DNA from: Nitriliruptoraceae bacterium
GTDB taxonomy: Bacteria > Actinomycetota > Nitriliruptoria > Nitriliruptorales > Nitriliruptoraceae
Assembly (NCBI GenBank): GCA_003554005.1
Contig: PWEU01000039.1
Coordinates: forward strand, 1-14,768
Reading direction: 5' to 3'
Length of the DNA: 14,768 nt
Shown here: positions 1-6,417 of the stretch, piece by piece
Layout of the letters: each line of letters opens with the position of its first letter
Numbering within the stretch: the stretch's first letter is position 1
Notes under the pieces: model-generated
Database searches by the model: none
Told to the model about the DNA's origin: nothing
Seen by the model: only the letters and a program-made list of their open reading frames with translations
Position numbers and translations under genes: made by a program

Positions 1-672
1 GCGCTGTACCTGCGGCCGTTGCTGCTGGGGACCGACCCGAACATCGGGGCGGCGGCGAGCCCGTCGGCCGACGCGCTGCTCGCCGTCCTCGCCTCGCCCG
101 TCGGGGACTACTTCGCGGGCGGGGACCGGCCGTTGACCCTCAAGGTGGAGACGGAGCTACCCCGCACCACGCCGGCGTTCGGTGAAGCCAAGGCGGGGGC
201 GAACTACGTCCTGGCGCTGGGGGTCACCCGCCAGGCGCGGGCCGAGCACGGTGCCGACCAGGTCCTGTTCGCCCCGGCCGGCGACGTGCAGGAGACCGGC
301 GCCGCGAACTTCCTGCTGCTGGACGAGCACCGGATCGTGACCCGGCAGCTCGACAGCTCCTTCCTGCACGGGGTGACCCGCGACTCGGTGCTGACGCTGG
401 CCCGTGACCTCGGGCTCGTGGTGGAGGAGCGCCCCGTGTCCCTCGATGAGGTGCTGCACTGGCCCGGCGAGGCGGCGCTGGCGGGGACCGCTGCGGTGCT
501 GGCGGGGGTCGGGACGCTGGTCCACGACGGCCGGCGGACCACGCTCGGCGACGGGCAGGTCGGGCCGGTGACCCGACGGCTGCGCACCGCCCTGCTCCAG
601 CTCCAGCGGGGAGAGGCCCCCGACCGCCACGGCTGGACCCGCCCGGTTGCCGACCTCCCCGCCACCCCCTGA
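1..672 (+). CDS. ilvE: Branched-chain amino acid aminotransferase, C-terminal part (5' end outside window)
   Basis: Fold-type IV PLP aminotransferase that reversibly transfers the amino group between leucine, isoleucine or valine and 2-oxoglutarate in the cytoplasm. The frame is open from base 1, so the start lies upstream; 223 residues are visible. They begin at the YLRPLLLGTD segment typical of the central part of IlvE. The PLP-binding lysine is the K of EAKAGANY (fragment residue 64, bases 190-192). Further family blocks are GADQVLF, ETGAANFLLL (the E-x-G-x-x-N phosphate-site block), HGVTRDSVL and VVEERPVSLDEVL. The C-terminus LQLQRGEAPDRHGW matches the end of actinobacterial IlvE. D-amino-acid transaminase is the main alternative, but the length and C-terminus favour IlvE. 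The next gene starts 12 bases after the stop. Confidence 0.9.
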   Translation, partial: ALYLRPLLLGTDPNIGAAASPSADALLAVLASPVGDYFAGGDRPLTLKVETELPRTTPAFGEAKAGANYVLALGVTRQARAEHGADQVLFAPAGDVQETGAANFLLLDEHRIVTRQLDSSFLHGVTRDSVLTLARDLGLVVEERPVSLDEVLHWPGEAALAGTAAVLAGVGTLVHDGRRTTLGDGQVGPVTRRLRTALLQLQRGEAPDRHGWTRPVADLPATP

Positions 673-684
673 GCGACGCCACCC

Positions 685-1143
685 ATGGCCACGCTGCTCA
701 TCGTCCACCACACCCCGTCGCCCGCGCTGCAGGCGCTGCTGGAGGCGGTGGTCGACGGGGCGCGCAACGATGCCATCGAGGGGGTCGAGGTCCGGCTCGA
801 GCCGGCCCTGACCTGCCCGGAGACCGCCGTGCTCGCCGCCGACGGGTACGTGCTGGGCACGCCGGCCAACCTCGGCTACATGTCCGGGGCTTTGAAGCAC
901 TTCTTCGACCGGATCTACTACCCCTGCCTGGAGGCGACCCGTCGGCGCCCCTACGGCCTGTACGTCCACGGCAACGACGACACGACCGGCGCGGTCCGGT
1001 CGGGGCGCACCGCCACCACCGGGCTTCAGTGGCGGGCGGTCGTCGAGGTCCTGGAGTCGACCGGACCGCCGGACCGCAGCGACCTCGACGCCGCCTGGGA
1101 GCTCGGTGCGACCGTCGCCGCGAGCCTGGTGGCGCCGCAGTGA
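685..1143 (+). CDS. Flavodoxin-fold NAD(P)H-dependent FMN reductase-like protein
   Basis: 152-residue protein with a flavodoxin-like fold. The N-terminal strand MATLLIVHHT is followed by a Ser/Pro loop (residues 11-13) where the FMN phosphate normally binds. The second flavin loop is GTPANLGYMSGALKHFFDR (59-77), as in NAD(P)H:FMN oxidoreductases of the NADPH-dependent FMN reductase family, and a third loop is seen around TGAVRSGRTATTG (101-113). The likely role is a small cytoplasmic flavoprotein passing electrons from NAD(P)H; the substrate cannot be predicted. It lies 12 bases downstream of ilvE with only a weak ribosome site, so it is probably translated as the second gene of that operon. 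Function in relation to IlvE is unknown. Confidence 0.75.
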   Translation: MATLLIVHHTPSPALQALLEAVVDGARNDAIEGVEVRLEPALTCPETAVLAADGYVLGTPANLGYMSGALKHFFDRIYYPCLEATRRRPYGLYVHGNDDTTGAVRSGRTATTGLQWRAVVEVLESTGPPDRSDLDAAWELGATVAASLVAPQ

Positions 1144-1170
1144 GTTGCACCGAGGGTGTGGGTGGCTCCG

Positions 1171-1189
1171 CCGGCCCCGATGTGGCCGG
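1171..1189. terminator. Possible bidirectional terminator hairpin between convergent genes
   Basis: CCGGCC (1171-1176) and GGCCGG (1184-1189) form a perfect 6-bp GC stem around a 7-base loop. It lies between the convergent flavodoxin-like gene (stop 1143) and deaminase gene (stop 1196). There is no T-run, as is common in GC-rich actinobacteria. The evidence is position plus a short stem only. Confidence 0.35.
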
Positions 1190-1195
1190 TCCGGC

Positions 1196-1657
1196 TCACA
1201 CGTCGGTGTGGAGCGCGGTCACCTCGGCGGTGAGCTCGGTGGCGGGGCCCTCCACGATCGTGTCCAGTCCACGGCGGTCGAACAGGTCGCGGACCGGCAG
1301 GCGCCAGCCGGGATCACCGGTGAGCTGGGAGAGCTGCCGGCTGGAGAAGGCGAACACCAGCCGGCCGAGCCCGGCGTTGGCGTGGGCCACGGCGCACATC
1401 GGGCAGTGCTCGCCGGAGGTGTAGACGGTGGCGCGACGTCGCTCGTCGACGTCCAGTACCCGCGACGCCCACCGGGCGAGCTTCAGCTCGGCGTGGGCGG
1501 TGACGTCCCGGTCGGCCACGACGCTGTTGCGCTCCTCGGCCAGCACCTGGCCCTCACCCGAGACCAGCAGGGCGCCGAAGGGTTGGTCGCCGTCCGCCCG
1601 AGCCTCCCGTGCTAGGTCGATGGCGTGCCGCAGCAGGGCGAGATCGCCGGGGGTCAT
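1196..1657 (-). CDS. Nucleoside/base deaminase (cytidine deaminase-like zinc enzyme)
   Basis: 153-residue zinc-dependent deaminase of the CDA/TadA/guanine-deaminase superfamily, removing an amino group from a purine or pyrimidine base or nucleoside. Zinc motif 1 is T-A-H-A-E (H55, catalytic proton shuttle E57); motif 2 is H-C-P-M-C (C85, C88). In many relatives the second motif is PCxxC; here the leading residue is H. The N-terminal block GDQPFGALLV is typical of the guanine deaminase/TadA-like branch. The exact substrate is not readable; TadA is less likely because of the long C-terminal tail. The ATG overlaps the stop of the upstream SDR gene by 4 bases (ATGA), and a strong GGGAGGGG sequence stands just before it, so the two are translationally coupled. 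Confidence 0.8.
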   Translation of the reverse strand: MTPGDLALLRHAIDLAREARADGDQPFGALLVSGEGQVLAEERNSVVADRDVTAHAELKLARWASRVLDVDERRRATVYTSGEHCPMCAVAHANAGLGRLVFAFSSRQLSQLTGDPGWRLPVRDLFDRRGLDTIVEGPATELTAEVTALHTDV

Positions 1658-2601
1658 GCTCCCCTCCCGAGGTCGTAGGTGACACCGGTCAGGTCCTGGG
1701 AGACCTGCCACAACGCGGCGGCCAACGCCGGGTCCTTGGCCCGTGCCGACCGGGCGGCGGGAGCAGGATAGCCGCGTTGCTCCCCTGGCCCGTCGGGGCC
1801 CCAGTAGGAGGCACCGGGCAGGGCCGGTGCCGTCCCGGCGTACAGCTGGGGGAGCACCCCCTGGGCCGCGGGCTGGGCGAACAGCAGGTTGCTCACCCGG
1901 GTCCCCAGCCCGTAGACCAGGGCGCTCAGCCCGCCCTGCATGGTCGGGCCCGTGGCCTGCAGGGGTGTGTCGGCGTACCCGGGGTGCGCCCCGACCGCGG
2001 TCAGCGGGCTCCCGGCGAGCTCGGCGAGGCGCTGCAGCTCCAGCACGTGCAGGAGGTTGGCGAGCTTGGAGTTGGCGTAGGCGGTCCAACGCTCGTAGCG
2101 GCGCCGCTCCAGGTTCAGGTCGTCGACCTTCAGCCGCGCGATCCGGTGCATGCTGGAGGAGACCACCACCACCCGTGGATCCGTCGCGGCCTCGAGCAGC
2201 GGGAGCAACCGGCCGACCAGCGCGAAGTGGCCGAGGTGGTTCACCCCCATGTGGAGCTCGAACCCGTCGACGGTCCACTGCAGGGGTGCGCCCATCACGC
2301 CGGCGTTGGCCATCACGACGTCGAGGTGGCCGTGCCGGGTCGCGAGCGTCTCGGCGGCCGTCTCGACCGTGGCCAGGTCGGTGAGGTCGAGCGGCAGGTG
2401 CTCCATCGACGCGGCGGGACAGCGGTGGTGGATCCGGTCCATCACCGCGGCCGTGCGTTCGGTGGACCGGGTGGCCAGCACGACGTGGGCGCCCCGGGTC
2501 GCCAGGGCGACGGCCGCGGCCTCACCGAGCCCCGAGGTCGCCCCGGTGATGAGCACCGTCCGACCGTGCTGGTCGGGGAGATCGTCAGCTGTCCACGGCA
2601 C
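1654..2601 (-). CDS. Short-chain dehydrogenase/reductase (retinol dehydrogenase/protochlorophyllide reductase-like)
   Basis: 315-residue classical SDR oxidoreductase using NAD(P)(H). The cofactor loop TGATSGLG covers residues 19-26, NAG is at 99-101, the structural Asn is in NHLGHF (N121), the catalytic serine lies in SSS (148-150), and Y175/K179 are in YANSK. The long C-terminal half and the NHLGHFALVGRLLPLL block resemble the WWOX/retinol-dehydrogenase/POR-like group, often annotated simply as oxidoreductase. The GTG at 2601 is chosen because AGGAG stands 7 bases before it; an upstream in-frame ATG at 2670 would add 23 residues with no family similarity and would place the start upstream of the putative -10 element. 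It is the first gene of an operon with the deaminase. The substrate is unknown. Confidence 0.85.
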   Translation of the reverse strand: MPWTADDLPDQHGRTVLITGATSGLGEAAAVALATRGAHVVLATRSTERTAAVMDRIHHRCPAASMEHLPLDLTDLATVETAAETLATRHGHLDVVMANAGVMGAPLQWTVDGFELHMGVNHLGHFALVGRLLPLLEAATDPRVVVVSSSMHRIARLKVDDLNLERRRYERWTAYANSKLANLLHVLELQRLAELAGSPLTAVGAHPGYADTPLQATGPTMQGGLSALVYGLGTRVSNLLFAQPAAQGVLPQLYAGTAPALPGASYWGPDGPGEQRGYPAPAARSARAKDPALAAALWQVSQDLTGVTYDLGRGA

Positions 2602-2635
2602 GCGGGAGCTCCTGTTCGGATGGTCCGCCAGGGAC

Positions 2636-2641
2636 ACGCTA
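2636..2641 (-). promoter_or_regulatory. Putative -10 element (TAGCGT) for the SDR-deaminase operon
   Basis: On the minus strand TAGCGT lies 34 bases before the GTG start. The same hexamer is the -10 of the well-formed promoter at 13701-13729. No recognisable -35 is seen at the expected spacing. Confidence 0.35.
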
Positions 2642-2692
2642 GGCCGTCGCCAGCGCGCGGGAGGGGCCATCGGTCCCTGGTCGGTGGGCCGC

Positions 2693-2698
2693 TAGGGT
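2693..2698 (+). promoter_or_regulatory. Putative -10 element (TAGGGT) for the acyltransferase operon
   Basis: TAGGGT lies 27 bases before the GTG at 2726 in the 124-base divergent intergenic region. It fits the TA(G/C)(C/G)(C/G)T pattern seen before other units. No clear -35. Confidence 0.35.
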
Positions 2699-2725
2699 GC
2701 CGGCCACCGGTCTGGGGAGGACGAG

Positions 2726-3490
2726 GTGCGGATGAACCCGGTGTACGCAACGGCGGTCGGTGCCAGCGTGTCCATGTTCTCGCTGCTGAGCTGGAACATC
2801 CGTGTGACCGGTGCCGAGTACCTGCCACGGGTCGGCCCGGCGGTGCTCGCCACCAACCACGTCAGCTACCTCGACTTCATCTTCGCCGGGTACGGGGCAC
2901 GCCAGCAGGGTCGACGGGTGCGGTTCGTGGCGAAGGCGGAGGGCTTCGACCACAACGTCACCGGTCCGCTGATGCGCGGCATGCGCCACATCCGCGTCGA
3001 CCGAGGTGGTGACACCGAGGCCACGCTGCGCGAGGTCGGCCGCGCGCTGTCCGAGGGCGACGTGGTCGGCATGTTCCCCGAGGGGACCATCTCGCGGTCC
3101 TTCGTCCCGTTGCCCGGTCGCCCCGGTGCCGCTCGCATGGCGATCGAGAACGGGGTCCCGCTGATCCCGGGTGCGGTGTGGGGCAGCCAGCGCATCTTCA
3201 CCAAGGACCGGGAGTTCACCGCGGCGCGGGGGACGGCGGTCAGCATCGACTTCGGCCCGCCGGTGGCCTACACCCCCGACGAGGACCCCCTGGAGGTACA
3301 CCAGCGGCTGATGGAGGCGATCGGCGAGCTCGTCGACCGTGCCCAGCGGCGCTACCCCCAGCAGCCCTCGGGACCCGAGGACCGTTGGTGGCTCCCCGCC
3401 CACCTCGGTGGTGGCGCGCCGACGCCGAAGGAGGCCGCGGCGCTGGCGCAGTCCGAGGCCGACGAGCGGCGGCGCAAGCACGGTGGCTGA
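2726..3490 (+). CDS. 1-acyl-glycerol-3-phosphate acyltransferase-like protein (PlsC/LPLAT family)
   Basis: 254-residue membrane-associated acyltransferase of the lysophospholipid acyltransferase family, which moves an acyl chain from acyl-CoA or acyl-ACP to a glycerolipid. The catalytic H-x4-D motif is NHVSYLD (H45, D50), the phosphate-binding block is FPEGT (117-121), and the IRVDRGG segment (89-95) fits motif II. A mildly hydrophobic N-terminus (residues 5-22) may associate with the membrane. The tail after about residue 215 is charged and Ala-rich. GTG 2726 is chosen because GGGAGG ends 5 bases before it; ATG 2732 is an alternative two codons on. The next gene follows after 2 bases. The acyl acceptor could be lysophosphatidate or another lipid. 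Confidence 0.85.
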   Translation: MRMNPVYATAVGASVSMFSLLSWNIRVTGAEYLPRVGPAVLATNHVSYLDFIFAGYGARQQGRRVRFVAKAEGFDHNVTGPLMRGMRHIRVDRGGDTEATLREVGRALSEGDVVGMFPEGTISRSFVPLPGRPGAARMAIENGVPLIPGAVWGSQRIFTKDREFTAARGTAVSIDFGPPVAYTPDEDPLEVHQRLMEAIGELVDRAQRRYPQQPSGPEDRWWLPAHLGGGAPTPKEAAALAQSEADERRRKHGG

Positions 3491-3492
3491 GC

Positions 3493-4347
3493 GTGGCTGC
3501 GGGTGCTGCGTCCGGCGACGACACCGACGTCGAGGTGGTGGGTCCCCGACCGATCAGGGTCACCGACGTGGGCGACCCGCGGCTCGGTGACTACGCGGCG
3601 TTGACCGACGCGGCGCTGCGTAAGCGCTACGAGCACCAGCACGGCGTGCTGATCGCCGAGGGTCCCAACCCGGTACGGGCGCTGGTGACCTCGCCCTACC
3701 CGGTGCGCTCGTTCCTGGTGGCCGAGGAGCGGGTCGAGGCGATGGCCGCGGTGCTGGCGTCGACGCGGGCCCCGGTCTACGTCGTCACCCGAGCGCTGCT
3801 GGAGGAACTCGTCCGCTTCCGCCTGCACCAGGGCGTCCTGGCCTGCGGTGTGCGGCGAGCCGCCACCCCACCAGCGCGGCTGGTGGCGGGCTGCCGGCGG
3901 GCGCTCGTCCTGGAGGGCCTCAACGACCACGAGAACCTCGGCACGCTGTTCCGTACCGCCCGGGCCTTCCGCGTGGGTGGGGTCCTGCTCGCCCCGGGCT
4001 GCGCCGATCCGCTCTACCGGCGGTCGGTCCGGGTCTCGATGGGCCACGTCCTGCACGTGCCCTTCGCCCGGGTCGAGACGACGTCTGCCGCGCTGGACCT
4101 CCTGCACGGTGCCGGCTTCACCACGCTCGCCCTCACGCCGGACACCGCCGCCCCGCGCATCGACCGGCTGGTGCTCGAGGGTGACCGGACGGCGCTGGTG
4201 CTGGGTGCCGAGGGGCCCGGACTGAGCGCCAGCGCCCTGACCGGCACCACCACCACCGCCCGGATCGCCATGGCCGACGGGGTCGACTCGCTCAACGTCG
4301 CCGCCGCCGGCGCGATCGCCTGCCACGAGCTGGCCCGCCGCGGCTGA
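3493..4347 (+). CDS. SpoU/TrmH-family RNA 2'-O-methyltransferase
   Basis: 284-residue SPOUT-class enzyme that methylates a ribose 2'-OH of rRNA or tRNA using S-adenosylmethionine. Residues about 30-125 form the N-terminal RNA-substrate domain. The SpoU motifs follow: motif 1 around LNDHENLGTLFRTA (143-156, with the conserved Asn and catalytic Arg of FRTA), motif 2 LVLGAEGPGLS (235-245), and motif 3 IAMADGVDSLNVAAAGAI (258-275), which forms the SAM-binding trefoil knot. The domain arrangement is that of RlmB/TsnR-like proteins; the target nucleotide is not predictable. GTG 3493 lies 2 bases after the acyltransferase stop with only a weak ribosome site, so coupled translation is likely. A later GTG near 3535 is possible. 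Confidence 0.85.
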   Translation: MAAGAASGDDTDVEVVGPRPIRVTDVGDPRLGDYAALTDAALRKRYEHQHGVLIAEGPNPVRALVTSPYPVRSFLVAEERVEAMAAVLASTRAPVYVVTRALLEELVRFRLHQGVLACGVRRAATPPARLVAGCRRALVLEGLNDHENLGTLFRTARAFRVGGVLLAPGCADPLYRRSVRVSMGHVLHVPFARVETTSAALDLLHGAGFTTLALTPDTAAPRIDRLVLEGDRTALVLGAEGPGLSASALTGTTTTARIAMADGVDSLNVAAAGAIACHELARRG

Positions 4348-4397
4348 GAGGTGCCCGCCAGCCCGCCGCGGGTCCGGCTGCGGGTGAGGTCGCGTGG

Positions 4398-5903
4398 TCA
4401 GCCCTGGGCGCGCGGGTCGGGCAGGTCGGCCACGTCGACGACCCGGTGCTCGCGTCCGTGCAGGGTGAAGACCACCTCGATCGTGCGGCGTCGCAGATCG
4501 ACGGTGAGCGCGGCCACCTCGCCGTGGCCGTTCCAGCGCAGCGTGAGGACGGCGTCGTCCTGACCGGACGGCTCCAGCGCCCAGGTGCCGTCGAAGGCCG
4601 GGTGGTGGTTGCGGAACCGCAGGAGCGCGAGCAGTTGCTGGACGACGTGCCGCTCGAGGTCAGCCGCCACCTCGGCCTCGGAGTAGAAGGGCCGGTTGAT
4701 GTCGCGCCCGACCCCCGTTGCGTGCAGCAGGTCCACGTCGTTGTGGCCTGCCAGTAGCCCCACGTAGTAGATCTGGGGGATCCCCGGCAGGAACACCTGG
4801 ACGGCGCGGGCCAGCAGGTAGGCGCCCTCGTCCCCGCCGAGGGCGTCCAGGAAGGTGCAGTTCACCTGGTACAGGTCGACGTTGGAGGCCGCCGCCCCCG
4901 TCGCGAGGCGCGAGGTCCCGTGGCTGCGCTCGTGGATGCCCTCCACGAGGTGGTCGATCTCCTCGGCGTCGAGCAGCCCCGGGCTGGTCGTCACATCGGC
5001 GGTGTCGGGACCGACGTCGATCACCCCGATGCCGTCGTGGGTGTCGAGGACCGTGACCGCGTTGTGCGGTCGGACCTCGCACCACCGCCGCAGCCGGCTG
5101 GCCGTGCCGGAGTACAGCGCGTGCAGCAGCAGCGGGGGCAGGGCGAAGTCGTAGACGAAGTCCACCCGTTCGGCGATGGCCAGCTGCCGCTTCCAGTAGC
5201 TGTGGATCTCGACCAGCACCTCGATGCCGCGGGCGCGGGCGCGGGCGGTCAGGTCGTCGATGAAGTCGAAGGTCTCCTCGGTCATGAACGAGGAGGTCCC
5301 GGGGGTCTTGATCGCGTAGCCGACGGCGTCGAGGCGCACCACCTTGATGCCGTTCTCGCCGAACCGGTCGAGGATCGAGTCGAGGTAGGCGGTCCCCGCC
5401 GCCGAGCGGACGTCGATGTCCATCTGCTCTGAGGTGAAGGTGGTCCACATCACCCGCTTGGACCGGTCGCCGAGCTGCACCGCCGTCAGCGGGAGGCCGG
5501 GTCGGGGCCGGTAGAGCTTGGCGAGCAGGGCCTCGTTGACACCGTCGGGGAACCCCCGGTCCAGGGTCAGGAACAGCTCCGCGTGCTCCGAGGCCGCTCC
5601 CTTGGCGAGGAAGTCCTGGAACTGCGGCGACCGCGCGGACACGTGGTTGACGATCAGGTCCGCCATGACCGGGTGGGTGGCCGCGACCGCCTGCACGTCG
5701 CCCCAGGTGCCGAGGCGGTGGTCCACCGCCCGGTGGTCGACGGGGTCGAAGCCGGCGTCGGCCCCGTCGATGGGGTCGAAGAACGGGAGGATGTGGACGC
5801 CCCCGAAAGCACCCTCCAGGGGGCCGGTCAGGAGCGCCCTCAGTCCCTGGAGGTCGCCGGCGAGCCGATCCGCGTAGGTGATGAGCTGGGCTTGGTTCAG
5901 CAC
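4398..5903 (-). CDS. sucP: Sucrose phosphorylase (GH13 subfamily 18)
   Basis: 501-residue cytoplasmic enzyme converting sucrose and phosphate to alpha-glucose-1-phosphate and fructose. The sequence follows the Bifidobacterium sucrose phosphorylase from start to end: QLITYADRL, GVHILPFF, DGADAGFDP, VNHVS, YRPRPGLP, RLDAVGYAIKTPGTSSFM, LVEIHSYWK, LDTHDGIGVIDVG, DLYQVN, GRDINRPFYS. The nucleophile is D192, the acid/base E232 and the transition-state stabiliser D290. The PRPG loop and LYQ segment, which differ in the sucrose-6-phosphate phosphorylase branch, are kept, favouring sucrose itself. Glucosylglycerol or glucosylglycerate phosphorylase are the alternatives. The GTG start is set by alignment of the N-terminus and by AGGCGG 6 bases before it. 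No sugar transporter or regulator is adjacent. The gene is convergent with the methyltransferase (50-base gap, no convincing terminator) and divergent from the thioesterase. Confidence 0.92.
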   Translation of the reverse strand: MLNQAQLITYADRLAGDLQGLRALLTGPLEGAFGGVHILPFFDPIDGADAGFDPVDHRAVDHRLGTWGDVQAVAATHPVMADLIVNHVSARSPQFQDFLAKGAASEHAELFLTLDRGFPDGVNEALLAKLYRPRPGLPLTAVQLGDRSKRVMWTTFTSEQMDIDVRSAAGTAYLDSILDRFGENGIKVVRLDAVGYAIKTPGTSSFMTEETFDFIDDLTARARARGIEVLVEIHSYWKRQLAIAERVDFVYDFALPPLLLHALYSGTASRLRRWCEVRPHNAVTVLDTHDGIGVIDVGPDTADVTTSPGLLDAEEIDHLVEGIHERSHGTSRLATGAAASNVDLYQVNCTFLDALGGDEGAYLLARAVQVFLPGIPQIYYVGLLAGHNDVDLLHATGVGRDINRPFYSEAEVAADLERHVVQQLLALLRFRNHHPAFDGTWALEPSGQDDAVLTLRWNGHGEVAALTVDLRRRTIEVVFTLHGREHRVVDVADLPDPRAQG

Positions 5904-5946
5904 GACGGGCCGCCTGGGTCGGATCGGACGTCACAGGACGTGGTCG

Positions 5947-5952
5947 AGGATA
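5947..5952 (-). promoter_or_regulatory. Possible -10 element (TATCCT) for sucrose phosphorylase
   Basis: The minus strand reads TATCCT 43 bases before the GTG start. It fits TAnnnT, but no -35 is visible and it differs from the TAG/TAC form seen elsewhere in the window. Confidence 0.25.
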
Positions 5953-5980
5953 GGGGCGCGTGGGGACCGGGCCGTCGCCC

Positions 5981-5986
5981 TAGCCT
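5981..5986 (+). promoter_or_regulatory. Putative -10 element (TAGCCT) for the thioesterase operon
   Basis: TAGCCT lies 32 bases before the ATG at 6019. The context C-TAGCCTC resembles the element before the aldo/keto reductase at 11141. No -35 match. Confidence 0.35.
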
Positions 5987-6018
5987 CACCCTGGCCACGG
6001 CCGGCCGGGAGGTCCACC

Positions 6019-6417
6019 ATGCCCACGAGGTTGCGTGTCAGGTTCCACGAGCTGGACCCCTACGGCCACGTCAACCACGCCGTCTACCTCACCTACCTCG
6101 AGGTGGCACGCATCGACCACCTCGCCGCCCGGGGCATCGACCTGCTGGAGCTGGCCGGGCGGACCGGCGCCCAGCTGGTCGTGGCCGGGATCGAGGTGGA
6201 CTACCTCGCCGCGGCGGCGGCGGGTGACGAGTTGACGGTCACCTGCACGCTCCACGAGCGTCGTCGCGCCTCGGCCCGGTTCGTCCAGGAGATCCACCGC
6301 GAGGCCAGCGTGCTCGTCCGCGCGCGGGTGCGGACAGCGATGATCGATCCCGCGGGACGACCGGTGGCGCTGCCCGAGGAGCTGGTCACCGCCATGGAAG
6401 CGCCGGTGGCCCGATGA
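6019..6417 (+). CDS. Acyl-CoA thioesterase, hot-dog fold (4HBT/YbgC-FadM type)
   Basis: 132-residue hot-dog thioesterase hydrolysing an acyl-CoA thioester. The N-terminal signature FHELDPYGHVNHAVYLTYLE holds the catalytic Asp (D13) and the G-H-V-N-H helix start (16-20) of the 4-hydroxybenzoyl-CoA thioesterase family. The central strand block VVAGIEVDYLAAAAAGDEL is also typical. The length is normal for one hot-dog domain. ATG 6019 is chosen because GGGAGG ends 6 bases before it; an upstream in-frame extension lacks family similarity and crosses the putative -10 element. The stop overlaps the next gene's ATG by 4 bases, so it is co-translated with a membrane hydrolase. A role in fatty-acyl turnover is inference. 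Confidence 0.87.
   Translation: MPTRLRVRFHELDPYGHVNHAVYLTYLEVARIDHLAARGIDLLELAGRTGAQLVVAGIEVDYLAAAAAGDELTVTCTLHERRRASARFVQEIHREASVLVRARVRTAMIDPAGRPVALPEELVTAMEAPVAR

Noticed and set aside
1196..2278. Long deaminase frame of 360 codons
   Set aside because: The upstream 207 codons overlap the SDR gene in another frame; deaminase similarity begins at the ATG at 1657, which has a strong ribosome site.
4348..4397. Terminator between the methyltransferase and sucrose phosphorylase genes
   Set aside because: Only a 5-bp stem (CAGCC/GGCTG) with a 12-base loop could be drawn, too weak to call.
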